A stretch of 16,336 nt of DNA from JAZSMS01 sp045536015 (GTDB lineage Bacteria > Bacillota > Clostridia > Christensenellales > QALW01), in NCBI GenBank assembly GCA_045536015.1, contig JAZSMS010000053.1, forward strand, positions 1 through 16,336, written 5' to 3'. Numbering within the stretch: position 1 is the stretch's first letter; each line of letters opens with the position of its first letter. Shown in pieces: positions 7,375 to 14,223 of the stretch. A program made the translations under genes and the position numbers. The notes under the pieces were generated by a model. The model saw only the letters and a list, made by a program, of their open reading frames with translations. It was not told where the DNA came from and made no database searches.

Positions 7375-7704
7375 ATGGAAGATTTACTTTATTTTCAGGA
7401 CGAAACCGGCAAGGAAATCGGCTTAATGATGCTTGATCGCTTTACTTTAGAGGGCAAGGAATACGCGCTTTTAGCTTCGCCAAAGGACGAGCCAGACGGT
7501 GGCATTTACGTTATGCGTATGGACGAAAAGGATGGCGAGCTTGCGTTTGCAATGCCCGACGACGAAGAAATGGAAAAAATTGCTCCGTTTTTAATGCAGA
7601 TGTTTGACGAAGCAAATTCGGGCTGTACCCACGATTGCTGCTCGTGCCACGGCTGTCATCACGGCGACGAGGAAGACGATTGCGATTGTGAAGATTGCGA
7701 GTAA
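7375..7704 (+). CDS. DUF1292 family protein with a Cys/His-rich C-terminal tail
   Basis: Residues 1-80 look like a DUF1292 (YrzB-like) small acidic protein: an N-terminal beta-rich core (DETGKEIGLMMLDRFTLEGKEY is interpreted as strands), then KDEPDGGIYVMRM, ending in an acidic helix. The function of the family is unknown. What is unusual is the last 26 residues, with Cys at 84, 88, 89, 91, 94, 103, 105 and 108 and His at 86, 92, 95 and 96, plus many Asp/Glu. This arrangement could bind zinc, nickel or copper, but no known domain was recognised in it. The gene has its own promoter and ribosome binding site and stands alone between divergent and convergent neighbours. The family call is moderately sure; the tail's role is open. 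Confidence 0.75.
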   Translation: MEDLLYFQDETGKEIGLMMLDRFTLEGKEYALLASPKDEPDGGIYVMRMDEKDGELAFAMPDDEEMEKIAPFLMQMFDEANSGCTHDCCSCHGCHHGDEEDDCDCEDCE

Positions 7705-7730
7705 GTAAGCTTAATTTTAAATTAAACAAA

Positions 7731-7767
7731 AACGGCACTTTCTTTTTAGAAAGTGCCGTTAAATTTT
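7731..7767. terminator. Bidirectional terminator between DUF1292 and the RHH gene
   Basis: A perfect 13-bp stem (AACGGCACTTTCT at 7731-7743, AGAAAGTGCCGTT at 7748-7760) has a TTTT loop. The T tail is better on the minus strand (TTTTTGTTT) than on the plus strand (AAATTTT). The TAA stop of the minus-strand RHH gene overlaps the stem end. Confidence 0.85.
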
Positions 7768-7914
7768 ACCGTTTTCTTCTTCGTATTTTTTAATACAGTC
7801 GCGTATTAAAATAAGAATTTGACTGTTTGCACTTCTGCCTTCATAATTGGCAACAACGTGCAATTTATCAAGCATTTCTTCATCTATTCTTATAGATATA
7901 CTTTTAATAGCCAT
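7759..7914 (-). CDS. Small Arc-like ribbon-helix-helix DNA-binding protein
   Basis: A 51-codon gene read on the minus strand. It begins MAIKSISIRIDEEMLDKL, where alternating residues form the RHH beta strand (SISIRID), followed by helix A. It continues with NYEGRSANSQI, which closely matches the GRSxNSxI turn and helix B of Arc, and ends in a charged helix (RDCIKKYEEENGKI). RHH proteins bind DNA as dimers through the paired beta strands and usually repress nearby promoters, including their own. GAGGT (complement of 7919-7923) stands a few bases before the ATG, and a strong terminator follows. It is transcribed away from the SLOG gene, so the shared 105-base intergenic region is a likely site of control. 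The target is inferred, not shown. Confidence 0.85.
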   Translation of the reverse strand: MAIKSISIRIDEEMLDKLHVVANYEGRSANSQILILIRDCIKKYEEENGKI

Positions 7915-7981
7915 AAAAACCTCAAAATAAATACAATATATATTTATTTTATCTTTATTTTGTGTTATTATGTTGTATATG

Positions 7982-7996
7982 GATACATTTTGTATC
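7982..7996. promoter_or_regulatory. Perfect palindrome, candidate operator of the RHH/SLOG region
   Basis: GATACA-TTT-TGTATC is a perfect inverted repeat in the divergent intergenic region. It falls between a candidate -35 (TTGTAT, 7973-7978) and -10 (TAAAAT, 7997-8002) of the SLOG gene. Related ATACAA/TTGTAT hexamers occur at 7931-7936 and 7973-7978. Binding by the RHH protein is an inference. Confidence 0.45.
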
Positions 7997-8019
7997 TAAA
8001 ATATGTTTGAGGTGCTTGT

Positions 8020-8349
8020 ATGAGATTGGCAATTATAGGTTCACGCAATGTAATAATAGAAAATTTTGAAGAGTATATTAATTTCGAGGTAGAAGAAATT
8101 ATAACCGGCGGGGCAAGGGGTGTTGATGAGAGTGCTATTGCCTATGCAAATGCAAACAATATACAATTAACGGTTTTTGCGCCTGATTATAAGCGTTATA
8201 AAAAAGGTGCTCCATTTAAACGCAATCAACAAATTGCAGAATATGCAGATATGTGTTTGGCTTTTTGGGACGGCAAATCAAAAGGTACAAAATATACCAT
8301 TTCTTATTTTAAAAAGCTTGATAAACCCGTTATAATAAAATTTGTTTAA
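8020..8349 (+). CDS. SLOG-family protein, YspA/DUF2493-like
   Basis: A 109-residue Rossmann-like SLOG domain protein. Visible family features are the N-terminal IIGSRN (5-10), TGGARGVDESAIAYA (29-43) with the glycine-rich phosphate-binding loop, the KKGAPFKRN stretch (61-69) and AFWDGKSKGT (81-90). SLOG proteins are thought to bind or process nucleotide-derived ligands, as in the LOG, DprA and YspA branches; the ligand of the YspA group is not established. The protein is a single domain, the usual size for YspA. GAGGTG at 8009-8014 sets the start. It is divergent from the RHH regulator and followed by a terminator, so it forms a single-gene unit probably controlled by its neighbour. Confidence 0.82.
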   Translation: MRLAIIGSRNVIIENFEEYINFEVEEIITGGARGVDESAIAYANANNIQLTVFAPDYKRYKKGAPFKRNQQIAEYADMCLAFWDGKSKGTKYTISYFKKLDKPVIIKFV

Positions 8350-8350
8350 C

Positions 8351-8378
8351 AAAAAAACCGCTTTAAAAGCGGTTTTTT
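8351..8378. terminator. Bidirectional terminator between the SLOG gene and rplI
   Basis: AAAAACCGCT pairs with AGCGGTTTTT around a TTAAA loop, with an A run on the left and a T run (8373-8378) on the right. It serves both the plus-strand SLOG gene and the minus-strand rplI. Confidence 0.88.
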
Positions 8379-8393
8379 CTTTACATATTAAAT

Positions 8394-8831
8394 TTAAATC
8401 TTAACAATTACCTTCATTTTTGCGCTTACGTCGGCAAAGAGCTTAAGGGTTACGGTGTATTCGCCCTCGCTTTTCATAGTAGGTACGTCGATTTTCTTTT
8501 TATCAATTTCTATTTTGTGCTGCGCCAGAATTGCATCTGCAACGTCTTTAGAAGAAATTGAGCCAAACATCTTGCCGTTGCCTGCTTTACCTATAACCGT
8601 TACCGAAAGCTTTGATAATTTTTCGGCGTTTTTAATGGCTTCCTGCTTTTGAACCTCACGGCGATGTGCCTCGGCATCCTTGGCAAGCTTTGCGGCATTT
8701 AAATTTTCGGCAGTTGCTTCTTTTGCAAGCTTGCGCGGAATTAAAAAGTTGCGTGCATAGCCGTCAGAAGCTTCTATAATTTGGTCCTTTTTACCCGAAC
8801 CTTTAACGTCTGCTAAAAGTATAACCTTCAT
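8394..8831 (-). CDS. rplI: 50S ribosomal protein L9
   Basis: L9 binds 23S rRNA at the base of the L1 stalk and helps keep reading frame. The 145-residue protein begins MKVILLADVKGSGKKDQ and contains the signature GYARNFLIP (residues 24-32). A long, charged connecting helix (about 40-75) and a C-terminal domain with GSISSKDVADAI follow. GGAGG (complement of 8838-8842) stands before the ATG. It begins 12 bases after the DegV gene, and a terminator follows at once, so it is the last gene of the transcript. Its usual Firmicutes partners (gdpP/yybT, dnaB, rpsR) are not adjacent here. Confidence 0.96.
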   Translation of the reverse strand: MKVILLADVKGSGKKDQIIEASDGYARNFLIPRKLAKEATAENLNAAKLAKDAEAHRREVQKQEAIKNAEKLSKLSVTVIGKAGNGKMFGSISSKDVADAILAQHKIEIDKKKIDVPTMKSEGEYTVTLKLFADVSAKMKVIVKI

Positions 8832-8843
8832 AATTTTCCTCCG

Positions 8844-9689
8844 TTATTTTGAAATGAATAATACACCGAGTGTACCTTTGCCACAGTGTGAAGAAATTAC
8901 ACAGCCTGCGCGTGTTATATGTATTTCTTTAAAAATATTAAGACCTTCAACGTATGCCTTAACCGAAGCGATTATTTCTTCCGAAACGCCCGAATGCGTA
9001 ATAAATACAACGTCGTCCTGCGCGTTTTTAAGACCTTCTTCAAGACCCTGAGCATACTTTAAAGTAGCAACGGGCATATCGCCGCGAACTTTTTTATCAA
9101 CGGTTATTTTTCCGTTAACAACGGCAAGGGTAGGTCGAAGCTTTAGTGCGGTCGCACCAAAGGCTGCGAGAGCTGAGCAACGTCCGCCCTTATGAAGCCA
9201 GTTAACATCTTCTACAACAAAGCCTGCGCGAACCTTATCGCAAATTGCGCGTGTTTTTGAAACGACGTCTGCAAAGCTTACACCCTGCTCGATAAGTCTT
9301 GCCGCAAATAAAATTTGAAGGCCGATACCTGTAGATAAGTTTGCACTGTCGATAACTTCAATAGTGGTGCCTTCAACTTCTTCTGCCATAGCGTGCATTA
9401 TCTGATATGTAGAAGACATCTCCGAGCTGATCGCAAAAGCAATAATATCGCAGTCGGCATATTTTTCAAAGGTGTTTTTAACCATCTCGGGCGAGGCGGC
9501 ACTTGTTTTAGGTACGCCGCCGGTTTCGTTAGACCAAGCGTACAATTCGTCAGGCTGAATATCAACCTTGTCAAAGTAAGTTTTATCGTCTAAATTAACC
9601 TGAAGAGGTATAATTTCGATATCATATTTATCTATAAGTTCTTGTGAAAGATCACAAGTAGAATCAGCAATAAGCTTAATTTTTTTCAT
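8844..9689 (-). CDS. DegV family protein (FakB-like fatty-acid-binding protein)
   Basis: DegV/FakB proteins bind a fatty acid and, where FakA kinase is present, present it for phosphorylation so that exogenous fatty acids can be used. The 281-residue form has IADSTCDLS (7-15), KTSAASP (61-67) for carboxylate binding, a central LHKGGRCS and the C-terminal GKGTLGVLF. The start at 9689 is chosen because AAGGAG (complement of 9697-9702) lies 7 bases upstream. The longer frame to 9743 would run into the end of feoB. It lies 47 bases after feoB and 12 bases before rplI. The lipid specificity and the presence of FakA are not known from the window. Confidence 0.92.
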   Translation of the reverse strand: MKKIKLIADSTCDLSQELIDKYDIEIIPLQVNLDDKTYFDKVDIQPDELYAWSNETGGVPKTSAASPEMVKNTFEKYADCDIIAFAISSEMSSTYQIMHAMAEEVEGTTIEVIDSANLSTGIGLQILFAARLIEQGVSFADVVSKTRAICDKVRAGFVVEDVNWLHKGGRCSALAAFGATALKLRPTLAVVNGKITVDKKVRGDMPVATLKYAQGLEEGLKNAQDDVVFITHSGVSEEIIASVKAYVEGLNIFKEIHITRAGCVISSHCGKGTLGVLFISK

Positions 9690-9736
9690 TAAAAATCTCC
9701 TTTTCTTTGCGTTTATTAATTGTATTTTATCATACT

Positions 9737-11458
9737 TTAACAAAAATTAAAAGCACTTTTTAATATTAAAAACGATATAAACGCTAATGCGTATGCTATA
9801 AGGGTTTGCCGTAAAGCCGACAAAAGCGCAGTTTTTAAGCCAAATTCCTTTTTTATAACGGCTAGCGTTGCAAAGCAAGGACAGTAAAGCGAGCAAAAAA
9901 CTAAAAATGAAAACGCACTTGCTTGCGAAAAAGCAGAGGTGGTTACGCCAAGCACGCTCATAGAAGAAAGAATTGCTTCCTTTGCGCCAAGTCCTGCAAA
10001 AAGCGAGGCAAGCACTTGCCAGGAACAAATTCCTATCGGCTTAAAAAGAGGCAAAAGCAATCGCGCAAAAAACGCTAAAATGCTGTTATCGGGAGAATAG
10101 TTAAGCGAAAAATCAAGATTAGAAAGTAAAAATATTATAATTGAGCAAACAAAAATAACCGAAAACGCGCGCGAGAAAAAGTCGTAGACAGAATCAAGCA
10201 TATCCTTAAAAACGTTGGTTAATTTAGGAAAACGGTAGGGCGGGAGCTCAAGTAAAAAGTTGTCGTCGTTCTTTTTTAAAAAGTAACCTTGGGTAAAGGC
10301 ACAGGCAAAACCTAACAAATACAAAAATATTATTACTAAAAATGGCTTTTTAAAAAAAGCGCCGGCTAGCATAAAATATACGGGCAATCGCGCAGGGCAC
10401 GAAATAAACGGCAAGCTTACCGCCGTTTGTTTTTTTGCGTTTTTAAGTGTTCGGCACGCTAAAACTGCCGGGACTGAGCATCCAAGTCCCATAATTATAG
10501 GGACTATTGATTTTCCCGAAAAGCCAAAAAGCCGCATAGGCTTATCAAGAACTACGGCGATGCGTGCATAATATCCCGTATCATCTAAAAGCGAGATAAA
10601 AAACGAAAGCAAAACTATGCACGGTAAAAAGGCAAGCACGCTACCAACTCCGTCAAAAATTCCCTCCGAAACAAGTGCAAGCAAAAAAGGGCTTGTTCCG
10701 ATATTTTGTAAAATAGCAAGCGTTTTTTCTTTTAAAACGTTACAAAGCACCTCTATTGCGCCTGCGGCAATAGGTCCAAGAACACCGAACGTAAGCGCAA
10801 GAACAGACGCAATAATAAGCAAAAAGCAAGGCAGAGCAGTAAATTTTCCCATTAAAATTTTATCAAGAAGCGAGTGCTTTTTATTTTTTGACAAAAACAC
10901 GCATTTTTTGCAGATAACGTCAATATCTTTATAAAAAGCAACGGCCTTTTCTTCGGCGGGCAGGTTTAGTTTTTTGCCGTTTTGCTTGCTTACAGTTTTA
11001 ATTTTTTTTATAAGTGTATCAAAATTCTTTTCTTTTTTTGCACTTATGGCAACTACGGGCACCTTCAGTTCTTTTTCAAGTAAAAAAACATCTATTTTTC
11101 CGCCAAGGCGCGCAACCTCATCCATCATATTAAGCACTATGACAACTTTGTGCGAAAGTTCAAGCAGCTGCTTTGTTAAAAACAGTCCGCGCGCAAGGCT
11201 CGTTGCGTCAATAACGTTTACCACTACGTCGGCATCGGCTAAGCATGAACTAACCGCTACCTTTTCGTCATCGGTTAAATAGTTAAGCGAATACGTGCCC
11301 GGCAGGTCAATAAGTAAAATATCAGTGTTTTTTATTTTTTTGCTGTGACTATCAACAGTTACACCGGGGCGATTTCCAACGTGCAGATTGCTTTTTGTAA
11401 GCGCGTTAAAAAGAGTGGTTTTTCCGCAGTTTGGGTTTCCTATAAGTGCCGCCTTCAT
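9737..11458 (-). CDS. feoB: Ferrous iron transport protein B
   Basis: FeoB imports Fe(II) across the cytoplasmic membrane and has an N-terminal GTPase. G1 is GNPNCGKTT (7-15), the G2 region is RPGVTV (30-35), G3 is DLPG (51-54), G4 is NMMD (110-113) and G5 is about SAKK (139-142). The membrane part includes LLDDTGYYARIA (290-301) and GLGCSVPAVLACRT (324-337), both typical of FeoB gates, plus a late YCPCFATL segment. At 573 residues it is shorter than most FeoB (about 650-770), mainly because the helical linker and loops are small; no domain seems absent. It overlaps the flippase gene by ATGA at 11455-11458. No feoA or Fur box was seen nearby. Confidence 0.93.
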   Translation of the reverse strand: MKAALIGNPNCGKTTLFNALTKSNLHVGNRPGVTVDSHSKKIKNTDILLIDLPGTYSLNYLTDDEKVAVSSCLADADVVVNVIDATSLARGLFLTKQLLELSHKVVIVLNMMDEVARLGGKIDVFLLEKELKVPVVAISAKKEKNFDTLIKKIKTVSKQNGKKLNLPAEEKAVAFYKDIDVICKKCVFLSKNKKHSLLDKILMGKFTALPCFLLIIASVLALTFGVLGPIAAGAIEVLCNVLKEKTLAILQNIGTSPFLLALVSEGIFDGVGSVLAFLPCIVLLSFFISLLDDTGYYARIAVVLDKPMRLFGFSGKSIVPIIMGLGCSVPAVLACRTLKNAKKQTAVSLPFISCPARLPVYFMLAGAFFKKPFLVIIFLYLLGFACAFTQGYFLKKNDDNFLLELPPYRFPKLTNVFKDMLDSVYDFFSRAFSVIFVCSIIIFLLSNLDFSLNYSPDNSILAFFARLLLPLFKPIGICSWQVLASLFAGLGAKEAILSSMSVLGVTTSAFSQASAFSFLVFCSLYCPCFATLAVIKKEFGLKTALLSALRQTLIAYALAFISFLILKSAFNFC

Positions 11459-12729
11459 TTGCTTTCTTCCTTTTTAATAAAATAAAAAAATGTGATAGAA
11501 TTAAGCAAAAGTGCCAAAATATCCTGCAGACAGTTTGCCAAAATAAAGCCGAAAATTCCAAAGCTGCTTGCTAAAAAGAAGGTTAAAACAAAGCCGATCG
11601 CTCCGTCTGCAACAGACAGGTAAAACACGTTTTTTACCTTTCCCATTCCCGTTAAGGCGCTTGAAAACATTTGTGCGGGTCCAAGGCATAAAACGCTTGG
11701 TAAAAGTGCGATCATATAAGTTGCCGCCTCGGGCATTTTGTAAAATTCACTTGCAACAAACGGCGCAAAAAGCAAAAGCAAAATGCAAAAAGCAGCCGAA
11801 ATACCAACTGCGCAAAGGGCGTAGCGCACCACCTTTTTCTTGATCTCTTTATGCGTTTTGGTTCGTGCAACTTCGGGTAAAAGCACAACACTCATCGCAC
11901 CCGTAACGGTTATGGGAATATAAACTACGGGGTAAGCCATAGCGGTTAAAATACCGTACTGGGCAAGTGCGGCGTCCTTGCTTAAACCAAACATCATAAG
12001 AGCAATAGGCAAAATGGTAGTGGTTCCAAGGTGCAATAATGAAGTAGCAAGGCGGCTGGCGGTAGGCGGATATGCGTTTAAAATAATTTCCTTTTTAAAG
12101 CTTTTGCCCTTTTTGCCCGAACGCACTGAGAAAAACAAAAATAAAAACGAAAAAAAGGCACCTACCGAAATTGCCCAAACTGCAAGAGAAGCGTCAAAAA
12201 CTTCTTCGCCGCGCGCAAAAACAGAAATTATTATTACGCCCGCAATAACCTTGATAACCTGCTCACACATAGTAAAAATTGCGTTTAAAAACGATTTGCC
12301 TTTTGCGTGAAGATATCCCTCACGCACGCTGGCACTTCCGCCAAAAATTATTGCAGGAACAAGTGCAAGACAGACGGGGTACGCGCTTTTTGAATGCAAA
12401 AATATTTTTGCAAGCGGCGTGCATAAGACAATCAACAGCGCCCCGAGGATAATTAAAAGCACGCGGGTTATTTCTATTGCCGAAAAAAGCACGTGTTGAT
12501 CCTTTCCACAGGCTTCTTCGCGCGCACTTAAGCGCGAAACGGCATTAGGCAGTCCAGAGGCAACGGGCGCGATAAACACCGAATAAAGACTCATCGAAAG
12601 CTGAAACAAGCCAAGCGAAACGGGCGATAGCATCTTTGCAAGCCACAGCTTATAAGCCATACCTAAAAAGCGCACGAATACGTTGCCTAAAGATTGTACG
12701 CCTACGTTTAAAACGTTTCTTCTTTTCAA
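11455..12729 (-). CDS. SpoVB/MurJ-like oligosaccharide flippase family protein (TTG start)
   Basis: This is a polytopic membrane protein of the MOP flippase superfamily, polysaccharide-synthase/SpoVB branch. It begins NVLNVGVQSLGNVFVRFLG, carries VASGLPNAVSRL after helix 2, and has about a dozen hydrophobic segments over 424 residues. Family members move lipid-linked sugars or lipid II across the membrane; SpoVB itself is needed for spore cortex. The exact cargo is unknown. The start codon is TTG (complement of 12727-12729), chosen because GGTGA (complement of 12736-12740) lies 6 bases upstream and the only nearby ATG is out of frame. It heads the run of flippase, feoB, DegV and rplI, and overlaps feoB by 4 bases. 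Confidence 0.85.
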   Translation of the reverse strand: MKRRNVLNVGVQSLGNVFVRFLGMAYKLWLAKMLSPVSLGLFQLSMSLYSVFIAPVASGLPNAVSRLSAREEACGKDQHVLFSAIEITRVLLIILGALLIVLCTPLAKIFLHSKSAYPVCLALVPAIIFGGSASVREGYLHAKGKSFLNAIFTMCEQVIKVIAGVIIISVFARGEEVFDASLAVWAISVGAFFSFLFLFFSVRSGKKGKSFKKEIILNAYPPTASRLATSLLHLGTTTILPIALMMFGLSKDAALAQYGILTAMAYPVVYIPITVTGAMSVVLLPEVARTKTHKEIKKKVVRYALCAVGISAAFCILLLLFAPFVASEFYKMPEAATYMIALLPSVLCLGPAQMFSSALTGMGKVKNVFYLSVADGAIGFVLTFFLASSFGIFGFILANCLQDILALLLNSITFFYFIKKEESK

Positions 12730-12782
12730 AAAACATCACCGCTAAAAAATATGAGAAAATGCAAATTGTTATTACAAAACTG

Positions 12783-12811
12783 TTGCACCAAAGCGTTATT
12801 TGGGTTATAAT
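12783..12811 (+). promoter_or_regulatory. Promoter of cysS
   Basis: TTGCAC (12783-12788), a 17-base spacer and a perfect TATAAT (12806-12811) lie 30 bases before the cysS ATG. The flippase gene is divergent and must start within the same 112-base gap. Confidence 0.7.
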
Positions 12812-12841
12812 TATGTAAATAAAATTTTTGGGAGTAATAAT

Positions 12842-14221
12842 ATGTATATTTACAACACCCTTACAAATAAAAAAGAAGAGCTTAAAACAGTTAATCCTAA
12901 TCAGGTGCGTATGTATTCGTGCGGACCTACGGTTTATTCGTTTGCACACATTGGAAATTTAAGAACGTACGTGTTTATGGACCTTTTACGCCGTGCATTA
13001 AAGGCCGACGGCTACGAAATTTTAGGCGCTATGAACATTACCGACGTTGGACACTTGACAAGTGATGCCGATTCGGGTGAGGATAAAATGGAAAAAGCGG
13101 CAAAGGCACAGCAAAAGTCGCCTCTTGAAATTGCCGATTTTTACACCTCGGTTTTTAAAAAGGACGTTGCCGCACTTAATATCGGCTTGCCCGAGATAGT
13201 TCCAAAGGCTACCGAGCATATTTCCGAGATGATAGAGTTTGTTCAGGGACTTATGGAAAAGGGCTTTGCTTACGAAACAAGCGACGGTATTTATTTTGAT
13301 ATTCTTGCTTACGGCAAGTACGGCGTGCTTTCTAAGCTTGATTTAGACGAGCAGATGGCAGGCGCCAGAGTTGAGGTAAATGACGAAAAGCGTCACCCTG
13401 CCGACTTTGCACTTTGGAAAAAGGCACCCAAAGAGCATCTTCAGCAGTGGGAAAGTCCTTGGGGTATGGGATATCCCGGCTGGCATATCGAATGTTCGGC
13501 AATGGGCAGAAAATATTTGGGCGACACGTTTGATATTCATACCGGCGGTGTTGACCATATTCCCGTTCATCACGAAAACGAAATTGCGCAGTCCAGTGCG
13601 CTTTTAGGCCATCCTGCAGTTAACTACTGGATGCACGGCGAGTTTATGATGGTTGATAACGGAAAAATGAGCAAGAGCCTCGGCAACACCTACACCGTTG
13701 CCGATCTTGAGAAAAACGGAATTATGCCATTATCGTTCCGCTACTTCTGCTTAAACGCACATTATCGCAACAAAATCAACTTTACCTGGGAGGCTATAAA
13801 GGCTTCGCAAAAGGCATATATCCGCCTGCTTGAAGCAGTTACGGCAAACAAGGACGCTACTGATGAAGCACAGGAGGAGTGCGAAACTGCTTACAAGGCA
13901 TTTATGGAGGCTGTTAACGACGACCTTAACGTGCCTAAAGCACTTGGTGTTTTGTGGAATCTTTTGCGTTCGGGCAAAAAGTCGCAACAGATTTTTGATA
14001 CGGCAGTTAAGATGGACCAGATTTTAGGTCTTTCGCTTGAAAAAGGCTATCAGGCTCCCAAAGAGGAAGTTCCGCAAGAACTGCTTGAAAAGCTTGAAGC
14101 ACGCAATCAGGCGAGAAAAGAAAAGAATTGGGCGCTTTCGGATGCGCTTCGTGACGAAATAAACGCCGCAGGCTATGATATAAAAGATTCTCCGCAGGGC
14201 TCGGAGCTTGTTAAGAGGTAA
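12842..14221 (+). CDS. cysS: Cysteinyl-tRNA synthetase
   Basis: This class I synthetase charges tRNA-Cys with cysteine. The 459-residue protein begins MYIYNTLTNKKEEL. SCGPTVY with zinc-ligand Cys27 comes first, then the HIGH-type motif HIGN (36-39). HIECSAMGR and GGVDHIPVHHENE supply the remaining zinc ligands, and KMSKS is at 275-279. The C-terminal helical anticodon-binding region is complete. GGGAG at 12830-12834, 7 bases before the ATG, fixes the start at 12842; a longer frame from 12800 would begin at the -10 element. The stop codon lies 2 bases before the next gene, so the two are cotranscribed. Confidence 0.97.
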   Translation: MYIYNTLTNKKEELKTVNPNQVRMYSCGPTVYSFAHIGNLRTYVFMDLLRRALKADGYEILGAMNITDVGHLTSDADSGEDKMEKAAKAQQKSPLEIADFYTSVFKKDVAALNIGLPEIVPKATEHISEMIEFVQGLMEKGFAYETSDGIYFDILAYGKYGVLSKLDLDEQMAGARVEVNDEKRHPADFALWKKAPKEHLQQWESPWGMGYPGWHIECSAMGRKYLGDTFDIHTGGVDHIPVHHENEIAQSSALLGHPAVNYWMHGEFMMVDNGKMSKSLGNTYTVADLEKNGIMPLSFRYFCLNAHYRNKINFTWEAIKASQKAYIRLLEAVTANKDATDEAQEECETAYKAFMEAVNDDLNVPKALGVLWNLLRSGKKSQQIFDTAVKMDQILGLSLEKGYQAPKEEVPQELLEKLEARNQARKEKNWALSDALRDEINAAGYDIKDSPQGSELVKR

Positions 14222-14223
14222 AA

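Noticed and set aside
7819..8010. 63-codon plus-strand frame across the RHH gene and intergenic region
   Set aside because: Composition is AT-driven (Tyr/Ile/Phe-rich), no ribosome binding site, and it overlaps the better supported RHH gene on the other strand.
7759..8349. Type II toxin-antitoxin system
   Set aside because: RHH antitoxins are usually cotranscribed with their toxin. Here the genes diverge and the partner is a SLOG domain with no known toxin motif.
9690..9743. Longer N-terminus for the DegV protein
   Set aside because: Family similarity and the AAGGAG site both point to the Met at 9689; the extension would overlap feoB.
12800..12841. Longer N-terminus for CysS
   Set aside because: It would start at the -10 element; the GGGAG site and the conserved MYIYNTL opening support 12842.
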